In this document: one piece after another, positions 53,959 through 63,469 of the stretch
How positions within the stretch are numbered: position 1 is the stretch's first letter
Layout of the letters: every line of letters starts with the position of its first letter
Source of the DNA: Desulfogranum marinum
GTDB taxonomy: Bacteria > Desulfobacterota > Desulfobulbia > Desulfobulbales > Desulfobulbaceae
Direction of reading: 5' to 3'
DNA: 64,000 nt
Assembly: GCF_016918565.1 (NCBI RefSeq)
Contig: NZ_JAFFQD010000015.1
Span: 38,863-102,862 of the forward strand
The notes under the pieces: generated by a model
Seen by the model: only the letters and a program-made list of their open reading frames with translations
Database searches by the model: none
What the model was told of the DNA's origin: nothing
Translations under genes and position numbers: made by a program

Positions 53959-54953
53959 TGCTTAAATATACCTATAAAGACACGCTTCCGGTAGCGATCC
54001 AGGAAAAACTCGCAAGCCACAGGGTTACCCGCAGCCTGCGTAGGCCAACCAGGGTGTTTATCGACACCACTGATTTCACCTCAATCGATTATGGCGACAT
54101 CATTCATGTTGAGGATCGCTATTACCTTATTACAGCCTATACCAAAGAAGGGCGTTTCGGGGTCCATGAACAGATAAAGCCATGGGTACCTAAAACCGAA
54201 GAATTAACCACCGGCAAAAAATACATTCTGAAGCTGGTGTTTCATGAAACCTTTGACATCCGGCTGGGAAGCTACCTTATCACCTGTTACCGCAGCCCTG
54301 AAAAAGAGGCCGGCATCCTCGAGCTCACAACAGGGCACCCCCAATTTATGCAGGGTGAACCAATACTTGACGACGTCGGCAACCTCCTTCGAGTACTGAT
54401 CCCCATCAACGGCAACAGACTTGACAAGTATATCCACAAACCTCAGTGTTCCCACCAAGACTATTTTTATAACCATTTGCCCTCCATCCTGGAACGGTAT
54501 CTGGGGTGTATCAAAGCGATAGGCATTCTCCATGAAAATGGTTTTCGTCACGGCGACATCCGCCGCGATCATATTTTTGTAGACCGAACAACCGGTGTTT
54601 TTTCCTGGATTGACTTTGATTACGACTTCTACCTGCCGGAAAAACCCTATGCCCTGGACCTGTTCGAACTGGGAAATATCCTACTCTACCTGACAGGACG
54701 GGGAAATTACCATCCCCGAGATATAGAAAAAGACCCGGAACTGGGCCTCAAGAAATTAAGTGAAATAAACCAACGGGACCTGTCTCTGCTCTCGCAAAAC
54801 AGGGTGGTGAATTTACAAAAACTTTTTCCTTATATTCCAACCAAACTCAACAACATTTTACTTCATTTCTCGACTGCCACCAACGTCTTCTACGAATCTG
54901 TTGACGAGCTATACAATGATCTGGAAGATGCCATGGAGGAGCTCCCCCGGTAA
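53958..54953 (+). CDS. Protein-kinase-fold protein coupled to Usp
   Basis: A 331-residue protein. Residues about 190-265 show a eukaryotic-type kinase core: catalytic loop HENGFRHGDIRRDHIFVD (HGD for HRD, and His where an Asn is usual), then the metal-binding SWIDFDYDF for DFG, and a stretch PYALDLFELGNILLYL that fits the F helix. The N-terminal 100 residues are beta-rich with SIDYGDIIHVEDRYYLI and form a possible separate domain. No classical Gly-rich loop is obvious, so it may be a degenerate or atypical kinase (or a small-molecule kinase). Overlap with the Usp gene supports one operon. Confidence 0.72.
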   Translation: MLKYTYKDTLPVAIQEKLASHRVTRSLRRPTRVFIDTTDFTSIDYGDIIHVEDRYYLITAYTKEGRFGVHEQIKPWVPKTEELTTGKKYILKLVFHETFDIRLGSYLITCYRSPEKEAGILELTTGHPQFMQGEPILDDVGNLLRVLIPINGNRLDKYIHKPQCSHQDYFYNHLPSILERYLGCIKAIGILHENGFRHGDIRRDHIFVDRTTGVFSWIDFDYDFYLPEKPYALDLFELGNILLYLTGRGNYHPRDIEKDPELGLKKLSEINQRDLSLLSQNRVVNLQKLFPYIPTKLNNILLHFSTATNVFYESVDELYNDLEDAMEELPR

Positions 54954-54971
54954 CGCCCATGGTGCCGAATA

Positions 54972-55802
54972 TCAGATACAGGGCACGCCCTGATCATCTT
55001 CTGTCAAGCCAACCACAACAATGCCGGCTTTGTCCGCAGCCCTGATCATTGCCGCACGATCAAAAAGCAATGACTGTCCTGCCTCAACTGCCAGCACAGC
55101 CCCTTTGACCTCACCGATGGTCTGAATGGTCTGCTCGCCGGTGGCCGGCAGATCAAAACGGAAATCCTGATCAGGCTTTTTCAATTTAACAACCACTGCG
55201 CCGGAACCGGCCAGCGTTCCTCCACGGCGTATGGCTGCGTCTGTCCCTTCGATAGCCTCTACTGCAAGAACACTCCGGTCACGAACAACCACACACTGTC
55301 CAATATCAAGTTTGCCTATCCGGCGAGCCATGGACCAGCCGAACCGAATGTCTTCCCACTGTTTTTTATCAGGTTTCTTTTTCGTTAAAATCCCTCGGGG
55401 AAAAAACAGGTGATCGAGATAGCAGGTGGAGGCAATAACTTTTATTCCCTCCTGCTCAAGGGTATCAGCAACTGCGCGCAAAATAGCATCATCGAGTCGG
55501 GCGTCTATTTTATTCCATAGCGTGAGGCCCTTTAAATCAGGCAGCACATCTTTGAAAATACGGGTCTTGGTGATTGTCCCCGCAAAAACGGTTTCCTCGA
55601 CCCCTTCCCGCTTAAAATATTTTATTATCTTACCGAGCTGGCCGAGTTTTACCCAACAGATCACATCGGCAAGGGTTTCCAACTCGGGCAAGGTCTCGTT
55701 GACATGGGCTATGGCAACAACCTTGCGCCCCTGTTTTTGCGCAGCTTGAGTAAAAAGAAGAGGAAACTGCCCTCCTCCGGCAATGAGACCAATGGCAGAC
55801 AT
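54972..55802 (-). CDS. lpxI: UDP-2,3-diacylglucosamine pyrophosphatase LpxI
   Basis: Hydrolyses UDP-2,3-diacylglucosamine to lipid X and UMP in lipid A synthesis, replacing LpxH. A DUF1009 protein of 276 residues: IGLIAGGGQFPLLFTQAAQ at the N-terminus, VKLGQLGKIIKYFKREGV, and the C-terminal VDLPATGEQTIQTIGE-like block with FDRAAMIRAADKAGIVVVGL. Start: ATG at 55802 with GGATG about 8 bases upstream; an ATG at 55817 is also possible. It follows lpxA by about 46 bp. Confidence 0.92.
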   Translation of the reverse strand: MSAIGLIAGGGQFPLLFTQAAQKQGRKVVAIAHVNETLPELETLADVICWVKLGQLGKIIKYFKREGVEETVFAGTITKTRIFKDVLPDLKGLTLWNKIDARLDDAILRAVADTLEQEGIKVIASTCYLDHLFFPRGILTKKKPDKKQWEDIRFGWSMARRIGKLDIGQCVVVRDRSVLAVEAIEGTDAAIRRGGTLAGSGAVVVKLKKPDQDFRFDLPATGEQTIQTIGEVKGAVLAVEAGQSLLFDRAAMIRAADKAGIVVVGLTEDDQGVPCI

Positions 55803-55848
55803 ACCGGCTACATCCATTTATGATTCAACGTGTTGACGGCTGCACCCA

Positions 55849-56643
55849 TTATTCCAGGGTACGCTTAACAACGCCGCGTTTACTTGAATGGAAAAAATCG
55901 ACCAAAAGCTGTACTTCCGGGCAGTCCATCATTTCTTCTTCTATCTGTGCCAGTGCATCTTTGAGCAGAAGCTGCGGAGAACGAAGCAGGAGTCGAAAAG
56001 CCTCATCCAACTTCTTGATGGTATCACGCTTTACCCCGGCCCTGCGAAGACCTATCTTGTTTACACCGGATATGCGCATCTGATTACGGGTACCTTCCAT
56101 GATAACATAAGGAGGGACATCCAACCCTATACCCGACATACCTCCAACATAGGCATAGTCGCCTATCCGGCAAAACTGATGCACAGCAACCAGACCGCCG
56201 AGATTAGCATGATTGCCGATTTCAACATGACCGGCAAGGGTCGCAACATTGGCCATGATCACATAATCGCAAATGGTACAGTCGTGGGCTATATGACTGT
56301 AGGCCATGATCATATTATTATTACCGATAACCGTTCGTCCATTGCCCTTGGCAGTTCCTCGGTGAATGGACACATATTCACGTATCTGGTTATCATCACC
56401 AATGACCAGCTCGGTTTCCTCACCCTTATAATGTATATCCTGCGGAGGAGCACCAATGGAGGTAAAAGAGCCAATGGTGTTACGGGCCCCGATTGTGGTC
56501 CGTCCGGAGACCATTGCATGGGCGCAGATACGGGTTTCCGGTCCGACGATCACAGGTCCGTCAAGAATAACATAAGGATCAATAATTGCAGTGCTGTCAA
56601 CCTGAGCCTGCGCATCAACCACTGCTGTGGTATGTATACTCAT
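55849..56643 (-). CDS. lpxA: UDP-N-acetylglucosamine acyltransferase LpxA
   Basis: First enzyme of lipid A synthesis, adding the 3-O-acyl chain to UDP-GlcNAc. A 264-residue left-handed beta-helix with hexapeptide repeats (e.g. VILDGPVIVGPETRI, FTSIGAPPQDIHYKGEET, YSHIAHDCTIC) and a helical C-terminal domain. Key features are the catalytic His in MAYSHIAHDC and the INKIGLRRAGVKRDTI helix. AGGAC lies before the ATG. A 217-bp gap separates it from fabZ and holds a repeat. Confidence 0.96.
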   Translation of the reverse strand: MSIHTTAVVDAQAQVDSTAIIDPYVILDGPVIVGPETRICAHAMVSGRTTIGARNTIGSFTSIGAPPQDIHYKGEETELVIGDDNQIREYVSIHRGTAKGNGRTVIGNNNMIMAYSHIAHDCTICDYVIMANVATLAGHVEIGNHANLGGLVAVHQFCRIGDYAYVGGMSGIGLDVPPYVIMEGTRNQMRISGVNKIGLRRAGVKRDTIKKLDEAFRLLLRSPQLLLKDALAQIEEEMMDCPEVQLLVDFFHSSKRGVVKRTLE

Positions 56644-56700
56644 AAAAAGTCCTATCCTAACTATTCAGCGAATAACAAGTAAGCTCGCCTTAAACTCGAG

Positions 56701-56812
56701 CTGTAACTGTTGAGCAGTACACCAGATGCGAAAAAACGGAATGGATAATGAAAAGAATACTCTGGTATCCGGTCTTATCGTATGCAGCTGGGAGTCTACT
56801 GAATAGTTACAG
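56701..56812. repeat. Dispersed palindromic repeat, copy 3
   Basis: Ends CTGTAACTGTTGAGCAGTA (56701-56719) and TACTGAATAGTTACAG (56797-56812) are imperfect inverted repeats of the same family as the copies at 16496 and 24816. The internal part differs. It lies within the lpx operon between fabZ and lpxA. Confidence 0.65.
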
Positions 56813-56860
56813 CCTATCTAAAGGGTGCTGTCCTCTGGAACATGCACCCGAAATTGTTTT

Positions 56861-57316
56861 TCAGGCAAAAGTTGCCATCATTTCTGCTTCGGTCACCAAT
56901 TCGTCACCGACATACGCACGCCCGGCCATCTTTGTAAGACGCGCCTTGTACTTTATCATTTCAAGCTTAAAAATGAGCTGATCACCAGGCCGAACGACCT
57001 TGCGGAACCTCACCTTGTCCAGCCCTGCAAAATAAACCAATTTCTCGCCTATCATCGATTGTTCGGTGAGATAGGCTAAAATACCGCCCGTCTGAGCCAT
57101 CCCTTCCAAAATAAGTACACCAGGCATCACAGGCTCACCAGGGAAATGTCCCTGAAAAAACGGTTCACCCATGGACACATTCTTCAGTCCGGTGATGCTC
57201 TGTCCAGGCTCAAAATCAATAATTCGATCAACAAGGATAAAGGGATACCGGTGGGGCAACAGATTAAGGATCCCTTTAATATCAATTGGCATCTTAATTT
57301 CTTTTTCTGTGGTCAT
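56861..57316 (-). CDS. fabZ: 3-hydroxyacyl-ACP dehydratase FabZ
   Basis: Dehydrates 3-hydroxyacyl-ACP in fatty-acid elongation and competes with LpxA/LpxD for the same substrate pool. A 151-residue hot-dog protein with LPHRYPFILVDRI, the active-site His of GHFPGEPVMPGVLILEGMAQ and VRPGDQLIFKLEMIKYK. The ATG at 57316 has GAGAG upstream and lies 10 bp after the lpxD stop. A second Met (MPIDIKG) is a possible start. Confidence 0.96.
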   Translation of the reverse strand: MTTEKEIKMPIDIKGILNLLPHRYPFILVDRIIDFEPGQSITGLKNVSMGEPFFQGHFPGEPVMPGVLILEGMAQTGGILAYLTEQSMIGEKLVYFAGLDKVRFRKVVRPGDQLIFKLEMIKYKARLTKMAGRAYVGDELVTEAEMMATFA

Positions 57317-57326
57317 ATCGAGACTC

Positions 57327-58379
57327 TCAAGTATCCTCGCCTTTTTGTACCAAGGCGGTAAGCCGGTCCACTTCTTTACGCAACCGACGCACTTCTTTTA
57401 TCATTTCCGGCAAGCGACTAAATGCTGCCGTGGCCCTTCCCCATTTTTTCACATCAATTGCAGGGGCACCGCCAATCAGCGCTCCCTTGGGCTGACTGTT
57501 GTGGACGCCTCCCATGGCCGCTACCATAACCCCATCATCAAGATGAATATGGCCGTTTACCCCTGCTTTAGCGCCCAAGACAACACTTCTGCCGAGACTG
57601 CTGCTCCCGGCGATACCGGTTTGAGCAACAAGCACCGAGTTTTCTCCAATCACGACGTTATGGGCAACCTGCACCTGATTATCTATGCGAACGCCTGACT
57701 TAATCCAGGTGGTGCCGAAGGCTGCACGATCAACGCAGGTACACGCACCTATCTGCACGTCATCATCTATGCGGACATTCCCAACCTGGGGCTTGGAATA
57801 GTGATTGCCCATGGCATCTGTGGCAAAGCCAAATCCATCACTGCCGATAACAGCCCCGTGATGCAGGTAGACCCTGTTGCCGATAATACAGTCTGCTGCA
57901 ATGGTAACGTTGCCGTAAATAACCGTGTCATCGCCAATGGTAACCCGGTCTTCGATAACCACACCTGGATGAATGGTTACCCTTTCCCCAATGTGCACCT
58001 CATCACCGATGGCCACATGGGCACCAATGGATATAGCATTCGCGAGGCGACAACCGGATCCGATAACCGCTGATGGATGAATACCTGTTGCCGCATAGTC
58101 CTTTTTTAAGAGAAGGGAATGGATGCGGGCAGCAGCAATATCCGGCCTGTCAACAACGATCCCGGGAAGTCCCAGGGATTCGAAGCCCTTGGGTAAAATG
58201 CAGGCACTCGCCTTGCATTCCGGCAACTTTGCCATCATTTTTTTATCTACCAAAAAGGTAATTTCGCCCGGTCCGGCCAGGTCAAAACCATTCAAGCCAT
58301 TGATTTCAACGGCACCATCGCCTACAATTTTCCCATCTACAAATTCAGCCAGTTCCTGGAGAGTATATGATCGCGACAT
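57327..58379 (-). CDS. lpxD: UDP-3-O-acylglucosamine N-acyltransferase LpxD
   Basis: Transfers the second acyl chain in lipid A synthesis. A 350-residue protein with an N-terminal uridine-binding domain (YTLQELAEFVDGKIVGDG), a left-handed beta-helix of hexapeptide repeats (IHPSAVIGSGCRLA onward), and a short coiled C-terminus (RRLRKEVDRLTALVQ). The catalytic His lies in NQVQVAHNVVIGE. Start: ATG at 58379 with GGGAG upstream; the frame opens earlier at 58415. First of the order lpxD-fabZ-lpxA-lpxI. Confidence 0.96.
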   Translation of the reverse strand: MSRSYTLQELAEFVDGKIVGDGAVEINGLNGFDLAGPGEITFLVDKKMMAKLPECKASACILPKGFESLGLPGIVVDRPDIAAARIHSLLLKKDYAATGIHPSAVIGSGCRLANAISIGAHVAIGDEVHIGERVTIHPGVVIEDRVTIGDDTVIYGNVTIAADCIIGNRVYLHHGAVIGSDGFGFATDAMGNHYSKPQVGNVRIDDDVQIGACTCVDRAAFGTTWIKSGVRIDNQVQVAHNVVIGENSVLVAQTGIAGSSSLGRSVVLGAKAGVNGHIHLDDGVMVAAMGGVHNSQPKGALIGGAPAIDVKKWGRATAAFSRLPEMIKEVRRLRKEVDRLTALVQKGEDT

Positions 58380-58469
58380 TGTGACATTCTCCCTTGTAAA
58401 AACGGTGCGCGGCAATTGCGCTCCGCATGGTAATAGTTCCCCGCCAGCGGCTCGAACTTAGCGTATTTC

Positions 58470-59642
58470 TTACGCCTCGTAAAGAAAAACAGATGATCGT
58501 TTTTTTTCGTACTCAGCCAACTGCGGTTGCCAGGCCTGCTCAAGCTCTACAATCGGCACCCCTTGCTCCAGTTCCTGCCGTATCTTTTTGCTGCCGATGA
58601 TCAAATCCATGGGGAGCCGTTCAAATTCGTACTCATAGGGCGGTTCTTTGTAGGCAAAATTTTGCGGATACAGCATCAGCAAGGCCTGAAGCAAGACCAG
58701 ACTGGTCTTGTAGGGTTTGAACCTATGGGGGTCGGTCACATGGATCTGGAACCCACTGCATGGTTCCCCTGCCCACTTGCCGGAGGTTGGTTCAAACATC
58801 AGCGGTCGCAGCACGCACCCCGGTAATCCTTCCTGTTCGACATAGTGTAAAACCTCCTCAACCCGAACGTAAGGCGCGCCGAACATTTCAAACGGCAAGG
58901 TGGTTCCCCTGGCTTCGGAAACAGTCGTCCCCTCCCATATGACCTGCCCGGGATAGACAAGCGCTGTGCTCGCGGTTGGCATATTCGGAGAGGGAAAAAC
59001 CCACGGAAAACCGGTTTCAGCAAAAAACATATCGCGCCGCCACCCCTTAACAGGTATGACCTCCAAATCAACATCAATACCGAGTTCCATGGCGCAAAAG
59101 CGGGCTAATTCGCCCATTGTCAAACCATGGCGCATGGGAATGTCGCACATGCCGACAAAGGATCGGCACTCTTTTTCCAAAACATTACCTTCTACCAGAT
59201 GGCCACCGACGGGATTGGGCCGATCAAGAATAACCACCTTCACGCCCGTCTCTGCAGCAACTTCCATACAGTACACAACCGTCCAGATAAAGGTATAGAC
59301 CCTGGTGCCGACATCGATAAGGTCTACCAGCAAAACATCCAGGTCTGCGAACATCTCAGGATACGGTCGCCGGGTTTGTCCGTACAGAGAATAACAATGA
59401 AGACCGGTTGTTGGATCGGTACTATTGCCGGACTCGATCATATTGTCCTGCTTCTCACTGAAAAAACCATGCTGCGGGGAAAACATAGAAGTGAGTTGCC
59501 CTGGAAAGGCGGCCAGAAGGAGATCACGGCTATGGGTCAGGTTACGATCTGTTGAGGCCTGATTAGAAAGCAACCCCAGCCGTTTTCCTTTAATCCAGCC
59601 AGGTTGCAGGCGACAAAGCTCTTCAATACCAATAGCAATCAA
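58470..59642 (-). CDS. namZ: DUF1343 exo-beta-N-acetylmuramidase NamZ-like
   Basis: A 390-residue DUF1343 protein. Members include NamZ, which removes MurNAc from the non-reducing end of peptidoglycan fragments. It has the family blocks KRLGLLSNQASTDRNL, SMFSPQHGFFSEKQD, DLIDVGTRVYTFIWTVVYCM, ILDRPNPVGG, and FVGMCDIPMRHGLTMGELARF. Start: the ORF opens with a TTG at 59729, but a TTG at 59642 has AAAGAGG about 5 bases upstream and gives a normal N-terminus. No signal peptide is visible, so it may act in the cytoplasm. It lies downstream of the EamA gene on the same strand. Confidence 0.87.
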   Translation of the reverse strand: MIAIGIEELCRLQPGWIKGKRLGLLSNQASTDRNLTHSRDLLLAAFPGQLTSMFSPQHGFFSEKQDNMIESGNSTDPTTGLHCYSLYGQTRRPYPEMFADLDVLLVDLIDVGTRVYTFIWTVVYCMEVAAETGVKVVILDRPNPVGGHLVEGNVLEKECRSFVGMCDIPMRHGLTMGELARFCAMELGIDVDLEVIPVKGWRRDMFFAETGFPWVFPSPNMPTASTALVYPGQVIWEGTTVSEARGTTLPFEMFGAPYVRVEEVLHYVEQEGLPGCVLRPLMFEPTSGKWAGEPCSGFQIHVTDPHRFKPYKTSLVLLQALLMLYPQNFAYKEPPYEYEFERLPMDLIIGSKKIRQELEQGVPIVELEQAWQPQLAEYEKKRSSVFLYEA

Positions 59643-59777
59643 AGGGTACCTCTTTGTTGAAAAAATATGCGGATATCTGTAATTGTTGAAAAGTATAAAC
59701 TCTTTAGCTAGCTCAAACGGCTTGTCCAAGCGGCTGAATCATAGCGGCATTCGCCCCTGCTGCAGGGTAACGAGCAT

Positions 59778-60671
59778 TTAATGAGCCTGACTCTTACGAC
59801 GCAACGCCAACCCCACGTTGGATCCAAAAATCAACAGCGCGCCGAACCAACCGACAACACTCAAGGCCGGATCGGCAGCCAGGATCGGCCCCAAAAGGGC
59901 TGCAAGCAATATACGGGTGGATGAAATGACCGCACCTTCAACGGCAGTGACAAAGAAAAAGCCGTAGGTCAGCAGGTATTGGCCCAAAACGCCGGCAACG
60001 GAACAGGTAAAAAGGAAGAAAAACTCGCTCCTGTCAGGAATAAAAAGCTGGTGCCTGAAAAAAAACAACATGATCAACAAACCAACCCCAAACATGAAAA
60101 ACAGGATGGTCTGGGAATCATGATATTGACGGCTGATGTTGAGGTAAATAATGGCAAAGGCAGCACAGAAGCCCGAGGCAAGTCCCCAAAAATTATGAAA
60201 ACCCAAGCCGACGCTACCCGGGGAAAGAACCATCCACACGCCCACCAAGGCAATCATAACAATGGCAACCGCTATTCCATCCCGCTGCTTTTTCAAAAAC
60301 AACCACGAAAAAAGGGCAACAAACAAAGGATAGGTCATATTAAGAATATTGGCCTCCGCCACCGAGGAAACAGCAACCGCCTTATAAAAACAAAAAACCG
60401 CTACGGTATTGGCAATGGTCCGGCCCAGTAAATAATGATAACGACGGGGTTGCAGTCGTTGCTTATTCCAGGCCATGCTCAGGCACACCACGATAAAACC
60501 GAGCAAAAACCGGGAAAAGACAAAGAAAGAGGTCTCAATATCGACAGTCGAATGGGACCAACGAATGATCAGTGTTGCCAGGTAAAAACAAAAAGCTGAA
60601 CCAAAAACAGCAGCCCATCCATAAAATTGGCGGGTGGTCACCCGGCTCGCTGCCAGTACGTTTGTAGTCAT
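59778..60671 (-). CDS. EamA/DMT superfamily transporter
   Basis: A 297-residue membrane protein with about ten helices made of two EamA repeats. The first ends in SVAEANILNMTYPLFVALFSWLFLKK, a classic EamA pattern, and the second half holds AVEGAVISSTRILLAALLGPILAADPALS. It probably exports or imports small metabolites; substrate unknown. Start: ATG at 60671 follows the DUF2332 stop by 37 bp; the open frame to 60869 overlaps that gene. No good ribosome site is visible. Confidence 0.88.
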   Translation of the reverse strand: MTTNVLAASRVTTRQFYGWAAVFGSAFCFYLATLIIRWSHSTVDIETSFFVFSRFLLGFIVVCLSMAWNKQRLQPRRYHYLLGRTIANTVAVFCFYKAVAVSSVAEANILNMTYPLFVALFSWLFLKKQRDGIAVAIVMIALVGVWMVLSPGSVGLGFHNFWGLASGFCAAFAIIYLNISRQYHDSQTILFFMFGVGLLIMLFFFRHQLFIPDRSEFFFLFTCSVAGVLGQYLLTYGFFFVTAVEGAVISSTRILLAALLGPILAADPALSVVGWFGALLIFGSNVGLALRRKSQAH

Positions 60672-60708
60672 AATTTTGTATTTATAATTGAAGAGTTGAT
60701 GGCGTCGG

Positions 60709-61911
60709 TTACTCCTGCCAAAACCGAGCCCACTGCTCCACACCCGGTAACCAGTGCACAGGAGAACCATGGGGATGGCACCAACCAAGATTCCACGTAT
60801 AATGGATGCCTTTTTGCCACAGATTCGCCTGCCAAAGTACCCATCCCTTGTGCGGAGGCTGGAGTTCATTACGTGAAATTTCCATTTGCAGCCACAAAAT
60901 ATCTCTGGTTTGCTTTACAGCCCACTGCTGGATTCGTTCAAGTAAAGAAGCCCCTTTATCTGCGAGGTAGTTGGTTAAATAGGTAGTATAAAGAACAATC
61001 GGGCAAGCAGGGTCAGCGGGAATATGCCGGATCAAAAAAGAATCCAGCTCCATCGGAAGATCGGCTGGATATAAACAAAGAGTGTTTCCTGCTGTCTCCA
61101 TTGCACGAAGCACTGCAATGCCTTCCTGAAGTCTTGTCATGCGCTTTTTCTGATCACCCCATATAAACGATGCCAAGGTATATTCATCTTCTTTGCTTTG
61201 CAAATAAAAAGGCGCCCTATCGCACCCAATTCTGGAAACGACCCTCACCGTCTCGGCTGAACGATCCGGGGGAACAAACCGTCCAGAGCACTTGACCACA
61301 AACTCGATATTCTCCCCCTGCCCTAAGCTGACAATTTCCTTACTGCTGTCTTCAGCGACTAAAGTGTATTTACGCTGCTCTGCCAGTAGGTTAAGCCCTG
61401 CACTTGCACCCAGGTCAACAAGGTGCACTTGCTGCCAGGGGGTATACAAAAGGGGCAGCAACCAACATAAACCACGACCGGTTTCATTGGTCTGAACGCT
61501 TGCGGTTTGGATAAAAACTTCCAGATCTGCTTGCAGCAACAAAATCGACTGACGAAGAACCTGCGGCAAGTTTGGATCATCTGGGCTTTTGGTGCCATCA
61601 ACTGTCGCAAAATACGCTGCCGGCTCTTTCGCCTCTGCACTCCCAGCCAGAACACTTTTATGGAGTCCAGCCATCAGTAAAAGGGGGACATCAAACGAGG
61701 CGCGATTGGCTGCAGCCTGGACCAACCAGTTGCCAACCAGATCATTCTCATCTACAAGCCACTGCCCTATGATACCGCACAACCGCGAAAAAAGAGGGGA
61801 ATAGCCGCTGGTGAATTGTTCTTGTTTTTGAAATCGACCCACCAGTTGATGGCGAAAACTCTTTTCTATGTCCATAGAGCTTACTTTTGACATCTCTGTT
61901 GTACCCATCAC
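60709..61911 (-). CDS. DUF2332 family protein
   Basis: A 400-residue cytoplasmic protein of the DUF2332 family. The central VHLVDLGASAGLNLLAEQRKY looks like the glycine loop of a class I methyltransferase; members lack a confirmed activity. Other family features are SRIGCDRAPFYL, SFIWGDQKKRMTRL and a C-terminal GCHPHGSPVHWL-like block (WCHPHGSPVHWLPG). Several Met codons (61911, 61893, 61875) could be the start. Upstream of the EamA and NamZ-like genes on the same strand. Confidence 0.82.
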   Translation of the reverse strand: MMGTTEMSKVSSMDIEKSFRHQLVGRFQKQEQFTSGYSPLFSRLCGIIGQWLVDENDLVGNWLVQAAANRASFDVPLLLMAGLHKSVLAGSAEAKEPAAYFATVDGTKSPDDPNLPQVLRQSILLLQADLEVFIQTASVQTNETGRGLCWLLPLLYTPWQQVHLVDLGASAGLNLLAEQRKYTLVAEDSSKEIVSLGQGENIEFVVKCSGRFVPPDRSAETVRVVSRIGCDRAPFYLQSKEDEYTLASFIWGDQKKRMTRLQEGIAVLRAMETAGNTLCLYPADLPMELDSFLIRHIPADPACPIVLYTTYLTNYLADKGASLLERIQQWAVKQTRDILWLQMEISRNELQPPHKGWVLWQANLWQKGIHYTWNLGWCHPHGSPVHWLPGVEQWARFWQE

Positions 61912-62508
61912 TTACTACGCACTCCCCCGTTGGGTTTATCGCTGTTTGGGCAGCACCAAAACGGAAAAAATACGTGCTCGAAATATCTTATGGATAAAGC
62001 CACCTCTCATCCCCGACAATGTATACTCTTTTCGACGTGTTAGATAAATGGAAAAACAGGACTCGCTTAAGCAACAGGTGGCACTTATACAGCTCTGCCT
62101 GTTGATATAAAATATCAGCTTCTTGTAGCGGCAAGATCGAAAACTTTAAAGACGCTTTACATTTCCTCTTTCTGAGTCAGCAACGGGTAGCGAAAAGTAG
62201 ATGGGGCCTTACGGTCATGACTATGGTATGATACATTGACAATAGGGTACTATAGGAACAATTAGTGCCTAACCCATAACCTCCCGTCTGAGATGAGTCC
62301 GCTACAGGACCATACACCATTGTAATCTTCGCCTGCCGTAAGAACCGCTTCTTTCATAAGGCGCGCCATTGCTTCCCACATTCCGCTGAATTCTTTTTAC
62401 AGGTGAATTCAACATCTGCAGAGTCTGCTCTGCGAATTGCGGATAGAAGCGATATTGCAGAACAATCTTCACCGAAACAGATATGATGCAAACAATACTT
62501 CTTAAATT
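61912..62508. other. 600-bp intergenic region
   Basis: I see no gene, repeat or clear hairpin. Neither strand has a frame with recognisable features. It separates the DUF2332 gene from the AT-richer end of the window. Confidence 0.5.
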
Positions 62509-62523
62509 ATGGAGAATCGTCTA

Positions 62524-62850
62524 TTGACGGAAATATGTAAAAAGTGTGCTGAATGTTGTAAAAATTATCCTTTTATAACTCTCTCTAAAAATGAGATACA
62601 TTCGTTAAAAAAATTAACAGGCCTACCAGCTCAGGTGTTTACAAACCCAATAGGCAAAGAAGTAGAAGAATATTTCTTACAATTCCAGGATAATGGACAT
62701 TGCTATTTCTTAAAGGAGAATGAGGGGAGCTTTTCTTGTACTGTATACGATGAAAGACCAGGGATTTGTAAAAAATATCCCTCAACCCCCGTGCAGGATA
62801 ACGTCTGCACTGCAAATAAAGAGAAAGTGCTGATTACCACTTATGAGTAA
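62524..62850 (+). CDS. YkgJ-family cysteine cluster protein
   Basis: A 108-residue protein with the metal-binding Cys cluster of the YkgJ/CxxCxxCC family: ICKKCAECCKNYPF near the start, later CYFLKENEGSFSCTVYDERPGICKKYP. It probably binds iron, iron-sulfur or zinc; its role is unknown. Start: TTG at 62524 with GGAG 8 bases upstream; an ATG at 62509 lacks a ribosome site. The gene is AT-richer than most of the window. Confidence 0.85.
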   Translation: MTEICKKCAECCKNYPFITLSKNEIHSLKKLTGLPAQVFTNPIGKEVEEYFLQFQDNGHCYFLKENEGSFSCTVYDERPGICKKYPSTPVQDNVCTANKEKVLITTYE

Positions 62851-62966
62851 AAAACACTCACTTGAAACCCCGATCTGTAGCGGACTGATGACATGGCCGA
62901 TGGGTGCAAGTGAGTTTAATGTTATATTTCATACTACCTACTTTTCAATCAATACGAGGGAAACCA

Positions 62967-63140
62967 ATGGCAAAACCCAATTATTCATACGAAAAACGAC
63001 AAAAAGAGTTGGCTAAAAAGAAAAAAAAGGAACAAAAGCGATTAAAAAAATTGGAAAAAGCTACCCAAGAATCTCAAGCTGATCAATCTTTAACGGTCAA
63101 TGATGATACAAGTGCACCTATTGTTAATGACGACAACTAG
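62967..63140 (+). CDS. Small lysine-rich conserved protein
   Basis: A 57-residue, highly basic N-terminal part (KPNYSYEKRQKELAKKKKKEQK), likely helical and possibly RNA- or DNA-binding, followed by an acidic tail (NDDTSAPIVNDDN). Small proteins with the start MAKPNY-x-EKRQ are widespread in proteobacteria, without known function. GAGGGA precedes the ATG at 62967. Confidence 0.75.
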   Translation: MAKPNYSYEKRQKELAKKKKKEQKRLKKLEKATQESQADQSLTVNDDTSAPIVNDDN

Positions 63141-63469
63141 AACAAATAAAATTAGAAGTTGAACAAGGCCAAAAGTCTTTGTGGATTCATAAGGGCATCT
63201 TAAATAACAGCTTTTTCTGCCAATTTCGGCGTTATCCTCAAAATTTTATCCTCGGAGGTAAGCGTAGACTCCGATACTATATATGCCTGTGGTAAAATTT
63301 TGAGCATACCTCGGAGTCGAGGCTTACCTGATCTTGATTAAAAAATCTCATTATTTAAGACACTGATAAAGAGCTCAGAGTAAAGGTATCCGGAGAAAAA
63401 AAGGCGGATAGAGGGAGCTCGCTGAGGCTCGTCGATGCACTCACAGTTATAATAATGAAAATATAAAAA
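63141..63469. repeat. Intergenic region with inverted repeat (63257-63328)
   Basis: GGTAAGCGTAGACTCCGA (63257-63274) and TCGGAGTCGAGGCTTACC (63311-63328) form an imperfect inverted repeat, 15 of 18. The left arm matches 42744-42761 exactly, and a shorter reverse copy occurs at 63864-63878. No gene is supported in this gap. Confidence 0.6.
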
